In this document: positions 54,358 through 64,000 of the stretch, one piece after another | Layout: every line of letters starts with the position of its first letter | Numbering within the stretch: the first letter of the stretch is position 1 | From: Argyresthia goedartella | Lineage: Eukaryota > Arthropoda > Insecta > Lepidoptera > Argyresthiidae | Assembly (NCBI GenBank): GCA_949825045.1 | Contig: OX463807.1 | Coordinates: 12,611,501 to 12,675,500, forward strand | Direction: 5' to 3' | Length of the DNA: 64,000 nucleotides | Position numbers and translations under genes: made by a program | Notes under the pieces: model-generated | Seen by the model: the letters and a program-made list of their open reading frames with translations, nothing else | Databases searched by the model: none | Told to the model about the DNA's origin: nothing

Positions 54358-57190
54358 ATGTCCGAGATGCGAGTCGCAACCTGGAACATTGGCACCATGA
54401 CCGGACGCAGTGCTGAACTAAGCAGTATCCTAGAACGACGACACATAAATATCTGCTGTGTGCAAGAAACAAAATCGAAAGGTGCAAAATCACGACAAAT
54501 AGGAAGGGGCTACAAACTTATCTATAACGGCACAGAAAATTCAAAAAATGGTGTTGGGATAATTTTGGACAAATACCTAAGTCAAAACGTAGTGGAACTA
54601 AACAGGATAAATTAACGTATCATCTCTGTAAAATTGGCCCTAGAGAAGCAGCAGTGCATGAATATCGTCTCTGTCTATGCCCCACAGACCGGATGTACGG
54701 AAATAGAAAAACAACAATTCTGGGAGGAGCTATATGTACACCTAAAAGCTATACCGGCATCAGAACAAAAACAAATATCTGGTTATTTAAACGGCCACGT
54801 GGGTACGCTTAAAGAAGGTTTTGATGGACATCATGGTGGCTTCGGATACGGACAGAAAAACAGCGAAGGAACAACAATATTAGAATTCGCAGCGTCACTA
54901 AACTTAGCAATAGCGAATACCTACTTCAAGAAAAAGGACGAACACCTCATCACGTATAAAAGTGGAAAAGGAAAAACGCAAATAGACTACATTTTAACAG
55001 ATAGGAGACATCTTAAACAGCTAAAGGACTGCAAAGTGATACCCGGGGAACCTTTGACATCGCAGAATAGACTATTGCTGGCTGTTGTGAAGCTAATGAA
55101 ACCAATTAAGATGAAAAAAGATACAACAGTAAAAATATAATGGAATAATTTGAATACCAAAAAGGGAAGCGACTTCATAAACGACATCACAGATTATATG
55201 AGTAAAAACCATCTTGGAAGCAATTCCGCCAATACCACCTGGCTTCAATTTGAAAACTTTTGTGTTGCTACTGCAAAGGATCGACTTGCAATCAGCAAAG
55301 GAGCTCTGCACAATGGAAAAGACAGGAAGTGGTGGAACACCTTCGCCGAAGAAACTGTGGCCGAAAAGAAAAGACTGTTTAAGAACTGGCAGAAAACACA
55401 CTCTGATGAAGACTTGAATGCTTACAAGGAGAGTAAAAAGGCAGCAAGAAGAACAGTTGCGATTGAAAAAGATCTGTATAAACAGGAGCAAGCAACGGAC
55501 AACAAAATATATAAAATAGCAAAACACAGAAACAACAACACAAAATATTTTAAAACCACGAAGTACATTAAAGACAGTAAGGGCACGCTGCTCACCGATG
55601 ATAAGGACATATGTGACAGATGGTATGAATATTATCAACAGCTACTTCATGAGGAGTTCCCCCGACAGCAAGAAGCAAGACAACCATCAACACAAGGACC
55701 CGCAAATCTGATTACACCAGCAGAAGTTTCAGGATGGCAACCGGCCAGGATGCAATCCCTGCTGAGGTATGGAAAGCACTAAAAGTTAACGGAGTACTGT
55801 AGCTTAAGGACCTTTTCAATAACATCAAAATGAATGGAAATATGCCAGACTCCTGGAGAAACAGCATTCTGGTGCCATTTTATAAGAACAAAGGAGATGT
55901 CCTCAGTTGCGAAAATTTTCGGGGAATTAAACTCATGTCGCATACCCTAAAGATTTGGGAAAGAGTCCTGAGTGAGCGCCTAACAAATCTGATTACTCTA
56001 ACAGAAAACCAGTATAGATTTACAGCAGAAAAAGGAACCACGGACGCTATTCATGCTATCAGAACAGTTATGGAAAAAGCACGAGACAACAAACAAAACC
56101 TATGGCTGGTATTTATTACCTGGAAAAAGCCTTCGATCGAGTGCCAAGAACAATCATATGGCAGGCCTGGATGGCCACATGGAGTTCCCGAATGCTACGT
56201 GACACTTATTATTGACATGTGTAATAACGTTCAGACCTGCGTCAAAACCGCAGCTGGGAAGTCCAAAAGCTTCGACGTAAGAGTTGTTGTACGTCAAGGA
56301 AGCGCTCTTAGCCCGCTATTATTTAACTGCGTCATGAATTATCTAACAGCAAAAATTCAAAAACCTACTCCGTGGAATCTTTTATACGCTGACGATGTTA
56401 AACTCATTTCACATAACCCTCAAGAAATCCAAGAAAGCTTAGAACAATGGAGAGAGTCCTTAGAACTAAACGGCCTACGCATTAGTAGGACTAAAACTGA
56501 ATATATGTTTTGTAACTTTAACCCCAGCGATACCGTAAGCGATGAAATCAAACTTGGCGACACCGCACTACCCAGAGTGAAAACCTTCAAATACCTAGGA
56601 TCAGTAATCTCGGATGATGGATCAATTGAAGCGGATATAACCCACAGAACAAACTCGGGATGGAACAAATGGCGAACGCTAACAGGAGTCCTATGCGATG
56701 CAAAAATGCCAATAAAAACCAAAGGCAAAGTATATAAAACGGCCGTTAGACCAGCATTGCTGTACGGTAGCGAGACCTGGGCGACAAAAAAGACTCATGA
56801 GCAAAAACTCCATGTAACAGAAATGCGTATGTTGCGATGGGCTGGAGGAGTTACCCTGATGGACAAAGTGCGCAACGAACATATAAGGGGAAGCTTCAAA
56901 GTTGCAAACATTACAGATTAAATAAGAGAATCCAGACTGAGATGGTACGGTCCTATCTTACGAAGAGAAGATGACCATGTCGTGAAAAAGTGCCTATCCA
57001 TGGCTAAAAACAAGAGGGGAAAAGGAAGACCTCAAGCCACCTGGATATTGAACGTCCAGAGAGACATGAAGGAGAAGGGCCTTCAAGCAGAAGACGCACA
57101 AGATATGTGCAAGTGGCGGCCCATGATTGGGAAAGCCGACTCCTTATAATGGGGCAAAGGCGAGGAGAAAGAAGAAAGAAGAAGAAGAGG
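54358..57190 (+). pseudogene. Near full-length RTE-like LINE pol
   Basis: From ATG 54358 the frame reads 'MRVATWNIGTMTGRSAEL', 'INICCVQETKSKG', with single in-frame stops at 54613 and 55138, a frameshift near 55735 and another near 56120. The RT has 'NFRGIKLMSHTLKIWERVL', 'GSALSPLLFNCVMNYL' and YADD in 'NLLYADDVKLIS' (about 56380). The C-terminal tail has 'RPALLYGSETWATKK' and 'RLRWYGPILRREDDHVV'. Two endonuclease residues look lost: the family GDLNGH is 'GYLNGHVG' and the final SQHRLL is 'SQNRLL'. It ends in a purine-rich 'gaagaaagaagaagaagagg'. It starts exactly where the previous LINE stops. Confidence 0.85.
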
Positions 57191-57303
57191 TGGTTACACT
57201 GGTCCCTGAAGAAAGTAGGTAAATTATTTTGAATCCCATAAAGAGAGCGGCCAACGGCCAATGACTCCATGCGGAGGCGAGATTTATGGTATGGTCATCG
57301 CTA

Positions 57304-57405
57304 CAGTCTTCACAAAATAAAAAGGCCGGTGACAGCGTCCGTGTCACTAACATAATAAGGTGGAATTCGGTATGGGCCACCGGGCCTTTTATTTTGTGAA
57401 GATTG
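57304..57405. mobile_element. 102-base MITE (TA target, copy 2)
   Basis: Same length, terminal inverted repeats and TA flanks (57302-57303, 57406-57407) as 45996-46097. The internal part 'gacagcgtccgtgtcacta' is shared with a few substitutions. Confidence 0.88.
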
Positions 57406-57621
57406 TAATATAGCCCAATATTTAGATAATCAAAAAGTGATTCAGCTTACATACTTATTCCAGTTTTTCACTCATCACCCAAAAACCCATAAAACAACTC
57501 TTCTACATTAATTAACTATAATTAATTTTGGACAACTTATGTCATACCTATACATTTTTACTGTAGGATAAACTTCAAGAGCACAATGGGTCAAACACAA
57601 TCAGGACGGATTTTCAGTATA

Positions 57622-57791
57622 GAATTCGGTAAGTGACCCATCCATTAAGTAAATCGTGTTTTCCTCGCCACATCCGCATATTTGCCTAAAATTTTATATA
57701 GTAATATATAGTAATATAAAATTTTAGGCAAATATGCGGATGTGGCGAGGAAAACACGATTTACTTAATGGATGGGTCACTTACCGAATTC
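57622..57791. mobile_element. Perfect hairpin MITE, 170 bases
   Basis: Arms 57622-57698 and 57715-57791 are exact inverted copies (77 bases, 78 if the flanking TA pairs are counted) around a 16-base AT loop. TA flanks both ends (57620-57621, 57792-57793). The outer end reads GAATTCGGTAAGTGACCC. No mismatch in the arms means a very recent origin or strong constraint. Confidence 0.92.
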
Positions 57792-57793
57792 TA

Positions 57794-58285
57794 ACTAATG
57801 AATGTGAATATAACTGTGTTAATATTTTTAATAGTTTTCAAGTTATGACCGAATAACTAGATGAAATCAGAAAATTTATAGGTTTTCGGGCCACAAAAAG
57901 TTGTCCCCCCCAACTTTCGAGGTCACAAACTTATGTTTGGCATATTCACACGATCCTAAAAAAAAACTTTCGTAGTAATGAATGTAAGCTGAAACCCACT
58001 ATATTTTGGGCTAAAATGATTTAATAGGTACAACAACTATAATGGTATATAATATGTCAGTCGACAGAATCTAAGATTCTTCCTCTTCAATATGTTTTTA
58101 TCCCCAATTAAGTGACTTCTTACCCGTCCGATTTATTGCCATTTTGGTCAAAGTCGGGCTAGCTGTGCTTTTTAACTAGGGCCTCCACATCAGTATTTCT
58201 TTATTAAGAAAGGATAGTCATTGATTTTCCTACGTCTCATAAAACATAACTAATATTATAACCAAACCAACCACTAATTATGTAG
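57794..58285. other. Unassigned sequence
   Basis: Nothing recognised. Confidence 0.4.
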
Positions 58286-58640
58286 AAAACAAAGGGCGAA
58301 GCTTGCGACCCATTTATACAAGCTATTTTAAATCAGTGGCTTATCCAATTTGTGCAGTATTTCTGTGATTGCGCGTTCCAAACAATTTTGGACGGTCGTT
58401 ACGTGGGGAAATCTAACGTAGAAGTTTTGCTTTACGTGTTCAAATGGATTCATGTATCGGGTCACGACATTCGGGGTCAGACTCATAAAATTACTTTGGA
58501 TATTAAATTATGTGACCGGAGTAATTGTGCCGAAAATATCAGGCACGCTTTTGGGTATGGTGTTTGCTTTTCTTTTAATCATTAGCTCGGTCTTTTATTT
58601 TGGGGATTGCCATGGCATGAATGAAGTGTATCGATCTTAA
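58286..58640 (+). CDS. Two overlapping short frames, unknown
   Basis: One frame is open for 100 codons (58286-58585, 'QYFCDCAFQTILDGRYVGK', 'ENIRHAFGYG'). Another, with an ATG at 58452, runs 62 codons and encodes a hydrophobic segment ('TLLGMVFAFLLIISSVFYF'). Neither is recognised, and no splice sites or second exon are evident. They could be worn transposon or exon sequence. Confidence 0.2.
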
Positions 58641-59774
58641 AGAGTTTATATTGAACTAACTTTGATTAAAAATCTTTTAAGCTGCACACTATAATTAATC
58701 ATAACTTTGTATTTGCCCGCTATTTTGATTCGGAAATGTAATGCGATAAATGCCATATTTTCACCATATTTTCACACTTGACTTTTGAAACCTTTATCTG
58801 AGATCACAGAAGTGAAGACTATTTTGGAAAGTCGCACAAAATAATTAGGATTTGGCGTACCATTACATTATGCTTTAAGGCAGTTATACTTAGGTCAAGC
58901 TGAAAGTTTCTGGATCCTAATATATGAGATTCGCTATGATATTTGTAATGCATTTATTGCTTTTCAAAGTATGCAGTTAATGCATTTTTGTATTCGTTGG
59001 AACTATTGCAAAAAGCAGTCAGACCTTAGGTACCCCTTCAATAACTTCGTTGAACAGACCGCCGCTATCGAGTTCGAGCTCGTTTGATTCGCTATGACAA
59101 ATTCTCTGGCCCCAGTTTAGATTTTTGTTTTCAAGTGACGTCTTCACAGTTTCCCTAATCCCTCACAGCGTTGTGGTGGTACAGAATACCATTTTTCTTA
59201 ATTATCATCCAATTTCATAATGTTATTTGTCTAAAATTGCTGGTTGGAATTAAATGAACAGGCTCAGAAAAATTAAGATATAGTAACACAGCGATAACTA
59301 AAAAATAGAAAATAAATTAAATGTAAAGGCATATAAAAAAAGCTTTTGTTTAAATGCTCTAAAAATAAAAAATAAACCTATTAATTAATTAGATCACATA
59401 ATTTATTATAATATGATAAAAGCTTGCTGCAAGATTTACTTTTTTAGATGTAGAGTTACCTACCTTTTTTATTATATAGTAAATAGGGGGGCACCGCCTC
59501 AAACTTTTATTGTCAGTAGGCAAAAATAATGCACTTTTACAAGTCAAACACTTATACACTGGAGCGATGGCCCCGCAAGAAAACCGGCGCTTAAACTGAT
59601 GCGGGCTGCAATTTGCCGCCCCACGCACATGTGCAAAACTGCTGGGGTCACGATCTGCAGCCCGCAGCTGACTCCGTTGTCAGTGGTGTTACATTGGTTT
59701 TTATTCTATTATAAGAAGTGTCTGTCGAGTTCGAGCGATCGAAATCGATTCTAGATGGACAGCACTATTAACCA
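58641..59774. other. Unassigned AT-rich sequence
   Basis: A 79-codon minus-strand frame (59628-59389) shows no family resemblance. Confidence 0.4.
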
Positions 59775-59850
59775 GTCCATTACCGCACTTACGCGCGAGG
59801 CATCGCGATTTTGAACTAATGCCATAATAAAAAAAACCTATAAGAGAAAA
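59775..59850 (-). repeat. Dispersed repeat C, copy 3 (partial)
   Basis: The minus strand shares 'cttataggttttt', 'atggcat' and 'tcaaaatcgcgatgcctc' with copies 1 and 2. Confidence 0.65.
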
Positions 59851-60699
59851 TGTATGTGAGTTCTTAATGAGCACCAATATATCTATGGCCTTAGACAAAA
59901 AAATCCCTTAAATTACTTCCGCTGAATTAACAAGATAGCACGGTATGAAAACGTACGAATCATTCAAATTTTATTGTTGACATTCGTAAACATAAATCAT
60001 TTACCTGAAGTGAATGGAATATTTATAAAATATTTTTCTTTACGTTATTTACTTATCTAATGGACAGACTATTCTATTTTATTTAGAGAATTTCTTTTTT
60101 TGACTGAAAAAATTAATTCAATAGATAAGTATAAAATCTTTTGACGTCAGATGACTGAGCCTTCTTCCATCATACTTTTAGAAAGTGTATGTTACTGTTA
60201 CTTGGCCAGGAGAAAACTCTGTGAACTGAGAGTGAGAAAGCACCAAGTAGAAAATGTACGTTTATTTACTTTCAGGGTTGTCACTGCATCTTCCATTTAC
60301 TTCCAAGCCAAGCTTCCATTTTTATACTAATTTTATGGGGCGTCTAGGACTAATATATTTTAGACATGGGCTGTAAAATTTAACTCGCATGCAGTCTACA
60401 TATACTCATTCGTTCGAATATTAAAACGTTTGTAATAAGGCAATACTATTTCATCCCTCGCTAATGAGAATTAGATATGAGCACCTTAGGTCTTTCTTAA
60501 ATAAACACTTATCTAATTGGATTTGGACTCAAGGGTACGGTCCCAGATGCACAACCGCCAACTCAAAGGTTGACTGACACTTAGTCATGCTGATTTAGTC
60601 ACTGGTTAGTGAAATAACAGCATAATTTTGTGTAATTATCAAGGCATCAAAAGTAACTAACTAACGGTTATGTTGCGATATCTGCGAACCACTTCGCTG
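59851..60699. other. Unassigned sequence
   Basis: AT-rich; nothing recognised. Confidence 0.4.
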
Positions 60700-61190
60700 T
60701 ATTTGTGTTGCAGCGGTTGACTCGCTGGGGCGTCACGGGCTACAATGTGTTCGAAGTGCGGAGATACTTCTCGCCATCACTCAACGACATCGTCCGGGGG
60801 GCTCTTGTCTCTGCAGACATTCCGACGGTTTTTAAACCTCCGGGTTTCCGGGTCCGGATGGTCAGACATCATCGGTCGTGGTCTTTTGTGGAATGCGACT
60901 TGTGTGTTCACGTTTGCTCCATCCCACATCGTCATAACTGTGGTAACAACGGGTGTTGCTGTTGAGACGGCGCGACAGAAGTGCATCAAATTCGCGCAGT
61001 TAATGAGGAGTTATTTGTTTGTTCCTTTGGTCATGGAGACCACGGGCGTTCCGGGTTCGCAGGGTAGGGCCTTTATCAAAGAAATTGAGCGTTGTCGCTT
61101 GAAGGACCGTGAATATAATATACCGCGCTGGGGCCTGGTCCAGAGAATCTCAATCAACGCAATCAAAATATATTGCTGTTTATATCACAA
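60700..61190 (+). pseudogene. LINE pol C-terminal domain ('WDATCxDTxAPSH' type), fragment
   Basis: Two plus-strand frames together give the domain found after the RT in some invertebrate LINEs: 'SLNDIVRGALVSADIPTVF' and 'KPPGFRV' in the first, then 'LLWNATCVFTFAPSHIVIT', 'RQKCIKFAQLMRSYLFVPL', 'VMETTGVPGSQGRAFIKE' and 'LVQRISINAIKI' in the second. In the family I remember W-D-A-T with D; here it is W-N-A-T. No RT core is nearby. The domain looks like a nuclease fold (conserved D...VE), but that is my inference. Confidence 0.6.
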
Positions 61191-61275
61191 TTTTGCTGAA
61201 TTTGCTTGACATTCGCTAGGAATTCAAAACCTAAACGGTACTTGCCGTTGACCTAGAATTATAAAATTTGGCATG
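61191..61275 (+). repeat. Dispersed repeat D, copy 2
   Basis: Partner of 15095-15185. It directly follows the LINE C-terminal fragment, so repeat D may be the 3' UTR of that LINE family. Confidence 0.5.
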
Positions 61276-62095
61276 AAGCTACGTCTTTTAGCATAAATGA
61301 AGGATTAATTTGTTAGCAGCAGTTAGTGAATTCGTCGTTGATTTTTTATTTGTATATAAAATGGGATGGCAGATGCACAGTGGTGGTTTAGCCAGTTATT
61401 CAATGATCCATTTCCCGTGACAGCCCATTTATATGTCTATTTACAACTTATCGTCAACCCTAGTAATCCATAGGTATATTCTAGTGTCCGCAGAGCACAC
61501 CTGGTTTTCTTCTCAACATTTTACACGGATATTCTCGTTTCCGTTACAGCCATAGCGCTGCTGTTGAAAGCTGTTGCTTATCCTGTAATCCTGAGGGTTT
61601 GTTTTTCTGTGTTGGTCTAAGCACGTAGTTGCCATTTTAGTTGATGGGATGCTGAGTTGTATTATAAGAGGTTGAGGAGAGTTTCAACCTCGCGATAGCT
61701 GTGTCCGTGGGTAAATAGTTTCTAGATTTTTTAAATAAATCTTATATAACAATGATTATATATAAATATTGGGTTATGTCTTTTCCTATACGTATAAGAG
61801 TATGTACTCGTATGTAAAAGCTAGACGCTATGTTGTCATCGATATTGTTAGCGTGTTAGCGTGTTAATTATAACCGAGTTAAAATAGCGAATCAAAATCA
61901 GATAGATTCTTTCATTTAGCTATGATAAAATAATTTCAAAATAATTAAGTTTTTTTTGTGCCTAAAATCATAAGTTTGTCTAAAAAGCCCGCTTCTCTAT
62001 GTGATACCGATAAAAGCTATATTTAGTTATGAAATGAAAAGGTAATTTTCATTTGGAACCCTAAAATTACTGTAATTTACAGATGGTTAGGTCGG
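61276..62095. other. Unassigned AT-rich sequence
   Basis: Nothing recognised. Confidence 0.4.
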
Positions 62096-62238
62096 TTTCA
62101 TCCAATTTTATTTCATGCAATTCCCAATTCAACCGATTCCCATTTCATCCAATACCCATTTCATCCAATACCCATTTCATCCAATTCCCATGTCACCCAA
62201 TTCCCAATTCATCCAATTCCCTATTCATCCAATTGGTG
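62096..62238 (+). repeat. Minisatellite, ~16-base unit, about nine copies
   Basis: Units of the form 'cccatttcatccaata' with variants ('cccatgtcacccaatt', 'cccaattcatccaatt', 'ccctattcatccaatt') follow one another. It abuts a LINE RT fragment. Confidence 0.9.
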
Positions 62239-63700
62239 AAAAATATCGATGTTGTCGATCGATTAGTGCCGTACCATCTACAGTAGAAGAAATCATTAAA
62301 ATAATACACTCTTTGAAAAATACTACGACGGATTGCCTACCTACATAATAAAATATTACCGTGATATATTTGCACCTATCTTAAATCATATTATTAATCT
62401 TTCTTTTTTGCAGGAAGCATTTGCTTCGAAAGTCCAGATGCTTTGAAAGTATCTGTAATAAAACCTTTGCTTAAGAAAAATAATAAACAAGATATGAATA
62501 ATTATCGTCCATTTATTTTGGTTCCAATAGTTTCAAATTTTTTTGAAAAGTCAATGGCAAACAGGATTGTAAATTTTATTGATAAATATGGTATCATAGC
62601 ACATGAACAAAATGAATTCCAGAAGAATTAATCGACAAATCTAGCGGCACACTACTGCTTATTACTGAAAACTATCACTGAGAATATTGACAAAAAATAC
62701 CATCTATAGCTGGTTTCTTCGATATGAGTAGAGCTTTTGATTTTGTCCAGCACAAAATACTCTTAGACAAATGTGAAAAATATGGCATTAGAGGAAAGGC
62801 TTTCAACTGTATCAAAAGTTATCTGTATGAACGCAAACAGTGTGTAGAACTTAGTAGATTTAATAAAAGTTAAGAGCTTATTCCTTATAGATCTACCTAT
62901 CTAAATTACCAACGCGGAGTGCACACAAGGCAGTGTATTAGGTCCACTGTTGTTCATTTTGTATATTAACGATTTACGAAGCATATTAAATTACCAAACA
63001 GTCCTATTTGCAGACGATTTGCCGGTTATGATTCCTCATGAGAATAAAAATGAAGATTTTGAACTTATAATTAACTCTACTGTAGCAAAAATAGTTCATT
63101 GATAGTAATGGACTTATCGCAAATATATCTAAAACCAACTACATTAATTTTCGCATCTACCAAACAGATAAGCTAGATCTAAATATATCATGTAAAAGGC
63201 AAACAGTTCATAACGTAAAGACACAAATTTGCTGGGAATTATGCTTGACGAGCACTGTAACTGGAAAACACATGTTAGCTCAGTAGATATATAGCCGGTG
63301 AAAAAACCGCATGGTTGGCTTACCACGGACATGTCTCTTCTGTGTTACAGTTCGGTATCATGTTGTGGGGCAACTCTATGCACATAGAGAAAGTTTTTCT
63401 GACTCAAAAAAATGCCTTAGAGCAATCAGTGCTATAGGGCCACGTGAATCATGTAGACCAGTATTCCAAAGGCATAGAGTTTTAACGTTAACCAGTCTCT
63501 ACATTTTAATTGTTGGTAAATTCATACGCAATCACCCGTTTTTCTACAAGCATCCTAATTTTAACCCGAGATTAAGACAGAGAGACAATAATAGACTGGT
63601 AGTACCTTCTCATAAAAGTAAATTATTTGAAGATTTTTTTTTTATTATGTCTTTTAATATTTATAATAACATTCCCCTCTGGACATAAGAATGTTACCCG
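62239..63700 (+). pseudogene. LINE reverse transcriptase and tail, degenerate
   Basis: Plus-strand pieces in changing frames: 'VPSTVEEIIKIIHSLKN', 'SVIKPLLKKNNKQDMNNY', 'VSNFFEKSMANRIVNFI', 'SRAFDFVQHK'-like block, catalytic LFADD near 63006, then the tail 'ALRAIS(A)IGPRESCRPVF'-like and 'FNPRLRQRDNNRLVVPSHK' to 63688. No endonuclease. Jockey/CR1 group by motif style. Confidence 0.75.
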
Positions 63701-63964
63701 CTAACTTATTCATAACAAAATTGAAATGGTGGTTAACAGATAAATGTTTCTATAATTTCAAGAAGAGAGAGCATAAAACTAGCAAGAGCTTGTTAAAGTA
63801 TCTTGAATAGTAATGGAAAAGACAAATCGCCAGCGTGTTCCAAGCGGAAATCGTCGCTATTATGGAATATGCTGATGCCCTAAAGGAAACATCAGATAAT
63901 GAAAATAAGACTGTAGTAATATTCAGATAGTCAATTTAAGCAACCTTAACAATTTTAGAATAAC
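63701..63964. other. Unassigned sequence, possible LINE 3' UTR
   Basis: Lies between the LINE tail and a SINE head. No signal identified. Confidence 0.35.
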
Positions 63965-64000
63965 AAAAGAGCTCCGTGGTATAATGGGTTTCACGCTTGC
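63965..64000 (+). mobile_element. tRNA-derived SINE head, family S3 (cut by window end)
   Basis: 'ctccgtggtataatgggttt' matches the head at 36893. The rest lies outside the window. Confidence 0.5.

Noticed and set aside
55093..55638. Minus-strand hydrophobic frame of 181 codons
   Set aside because: Antisense of the Lys-rich RTE-like pol, which creates Phe/Leu-rich peptides; not a membrane protein gene.

Overview
The window looks like a piece of insect chromosome, most probably from a moth or butterfly (Lepidoptera). Three things suggest this: short-LTR mag-type Ty3/gypsy sequence, RTE-type LINE tails with the 'cccagcagtggg' ending, and the 'ggactcgcgcacgaagggttccgtac' type of interspersed repeat, all of which I associate with lepidopteran genomes. 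The species cannot be named. I recognise no ordinary host gene. Almost everything that can be supported is mobile DNA at different stages of decay, in AT-rich non-coding sequence.

Layout. 1-2400: a dispersed repeat, tRNA-derived SINEs and LINE 3' ends. 2360-9900: a pile-up of broken LINEs of Jockey-like and RTE-like type on both strands. 10990-14860: a nearly full-length LINE with intact ORF1 and a frameshifted ORF2. 15100-16900: repeats, an AT microsatellite with palindromic borders and a hAT/ZBED-like relic. 17146-32056: a nested complex described below. 32062-44300: mostly unassigned DNA with SINEs and short repeats, plus one long reading frame (34492-35244) interrupted only by two TGA codons. 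44304-45300: a Merlin/IS1016-like transposase relic. 45740-47260: Ty1/copia relics with a MITE inside. 47490-48393: a large foldback made of two inverted MITE-like units. 49820-50420 and 52580-57190: more LINEs. 57304-57791: two MITEs, one a perfect 170-base hairpin. 60700-63700: LINE fragments and a 16-base minisatellite.

The nested complex is the clearest history in the window. An old mag-like element (TGTTT target duplications at 17141-17145 and 32057-32061; PBS resembling a tRNA-Ser complement) was hit twice. A LINE inserted on the minus strand into its reverse transcriptase (24519-29870), and that LINE was itself hit by a 5'-truncated LINE tail (about 27591-28625). Separately, a Ty3/gypsy element inserted into the 5' LTR of mag (17156-22823, TATA duplication). 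The gypsy element is the young, intact item: its 501-base LTRs look identical by eye and one uninterrupted gag-pol frame keeps all catalytic motifs. It has three unusual traits: the gag-pol ATG lies inside the LTR, nine short hairpins of the form TCCGT-N4-ACGGA lie between pol and the 3' LTR, and tRNA-Leu-like sequence flanks both internal junctions.

Coordinates of decayed elements are approximate. Family names rest on motif recognition by eye, not on database searches.
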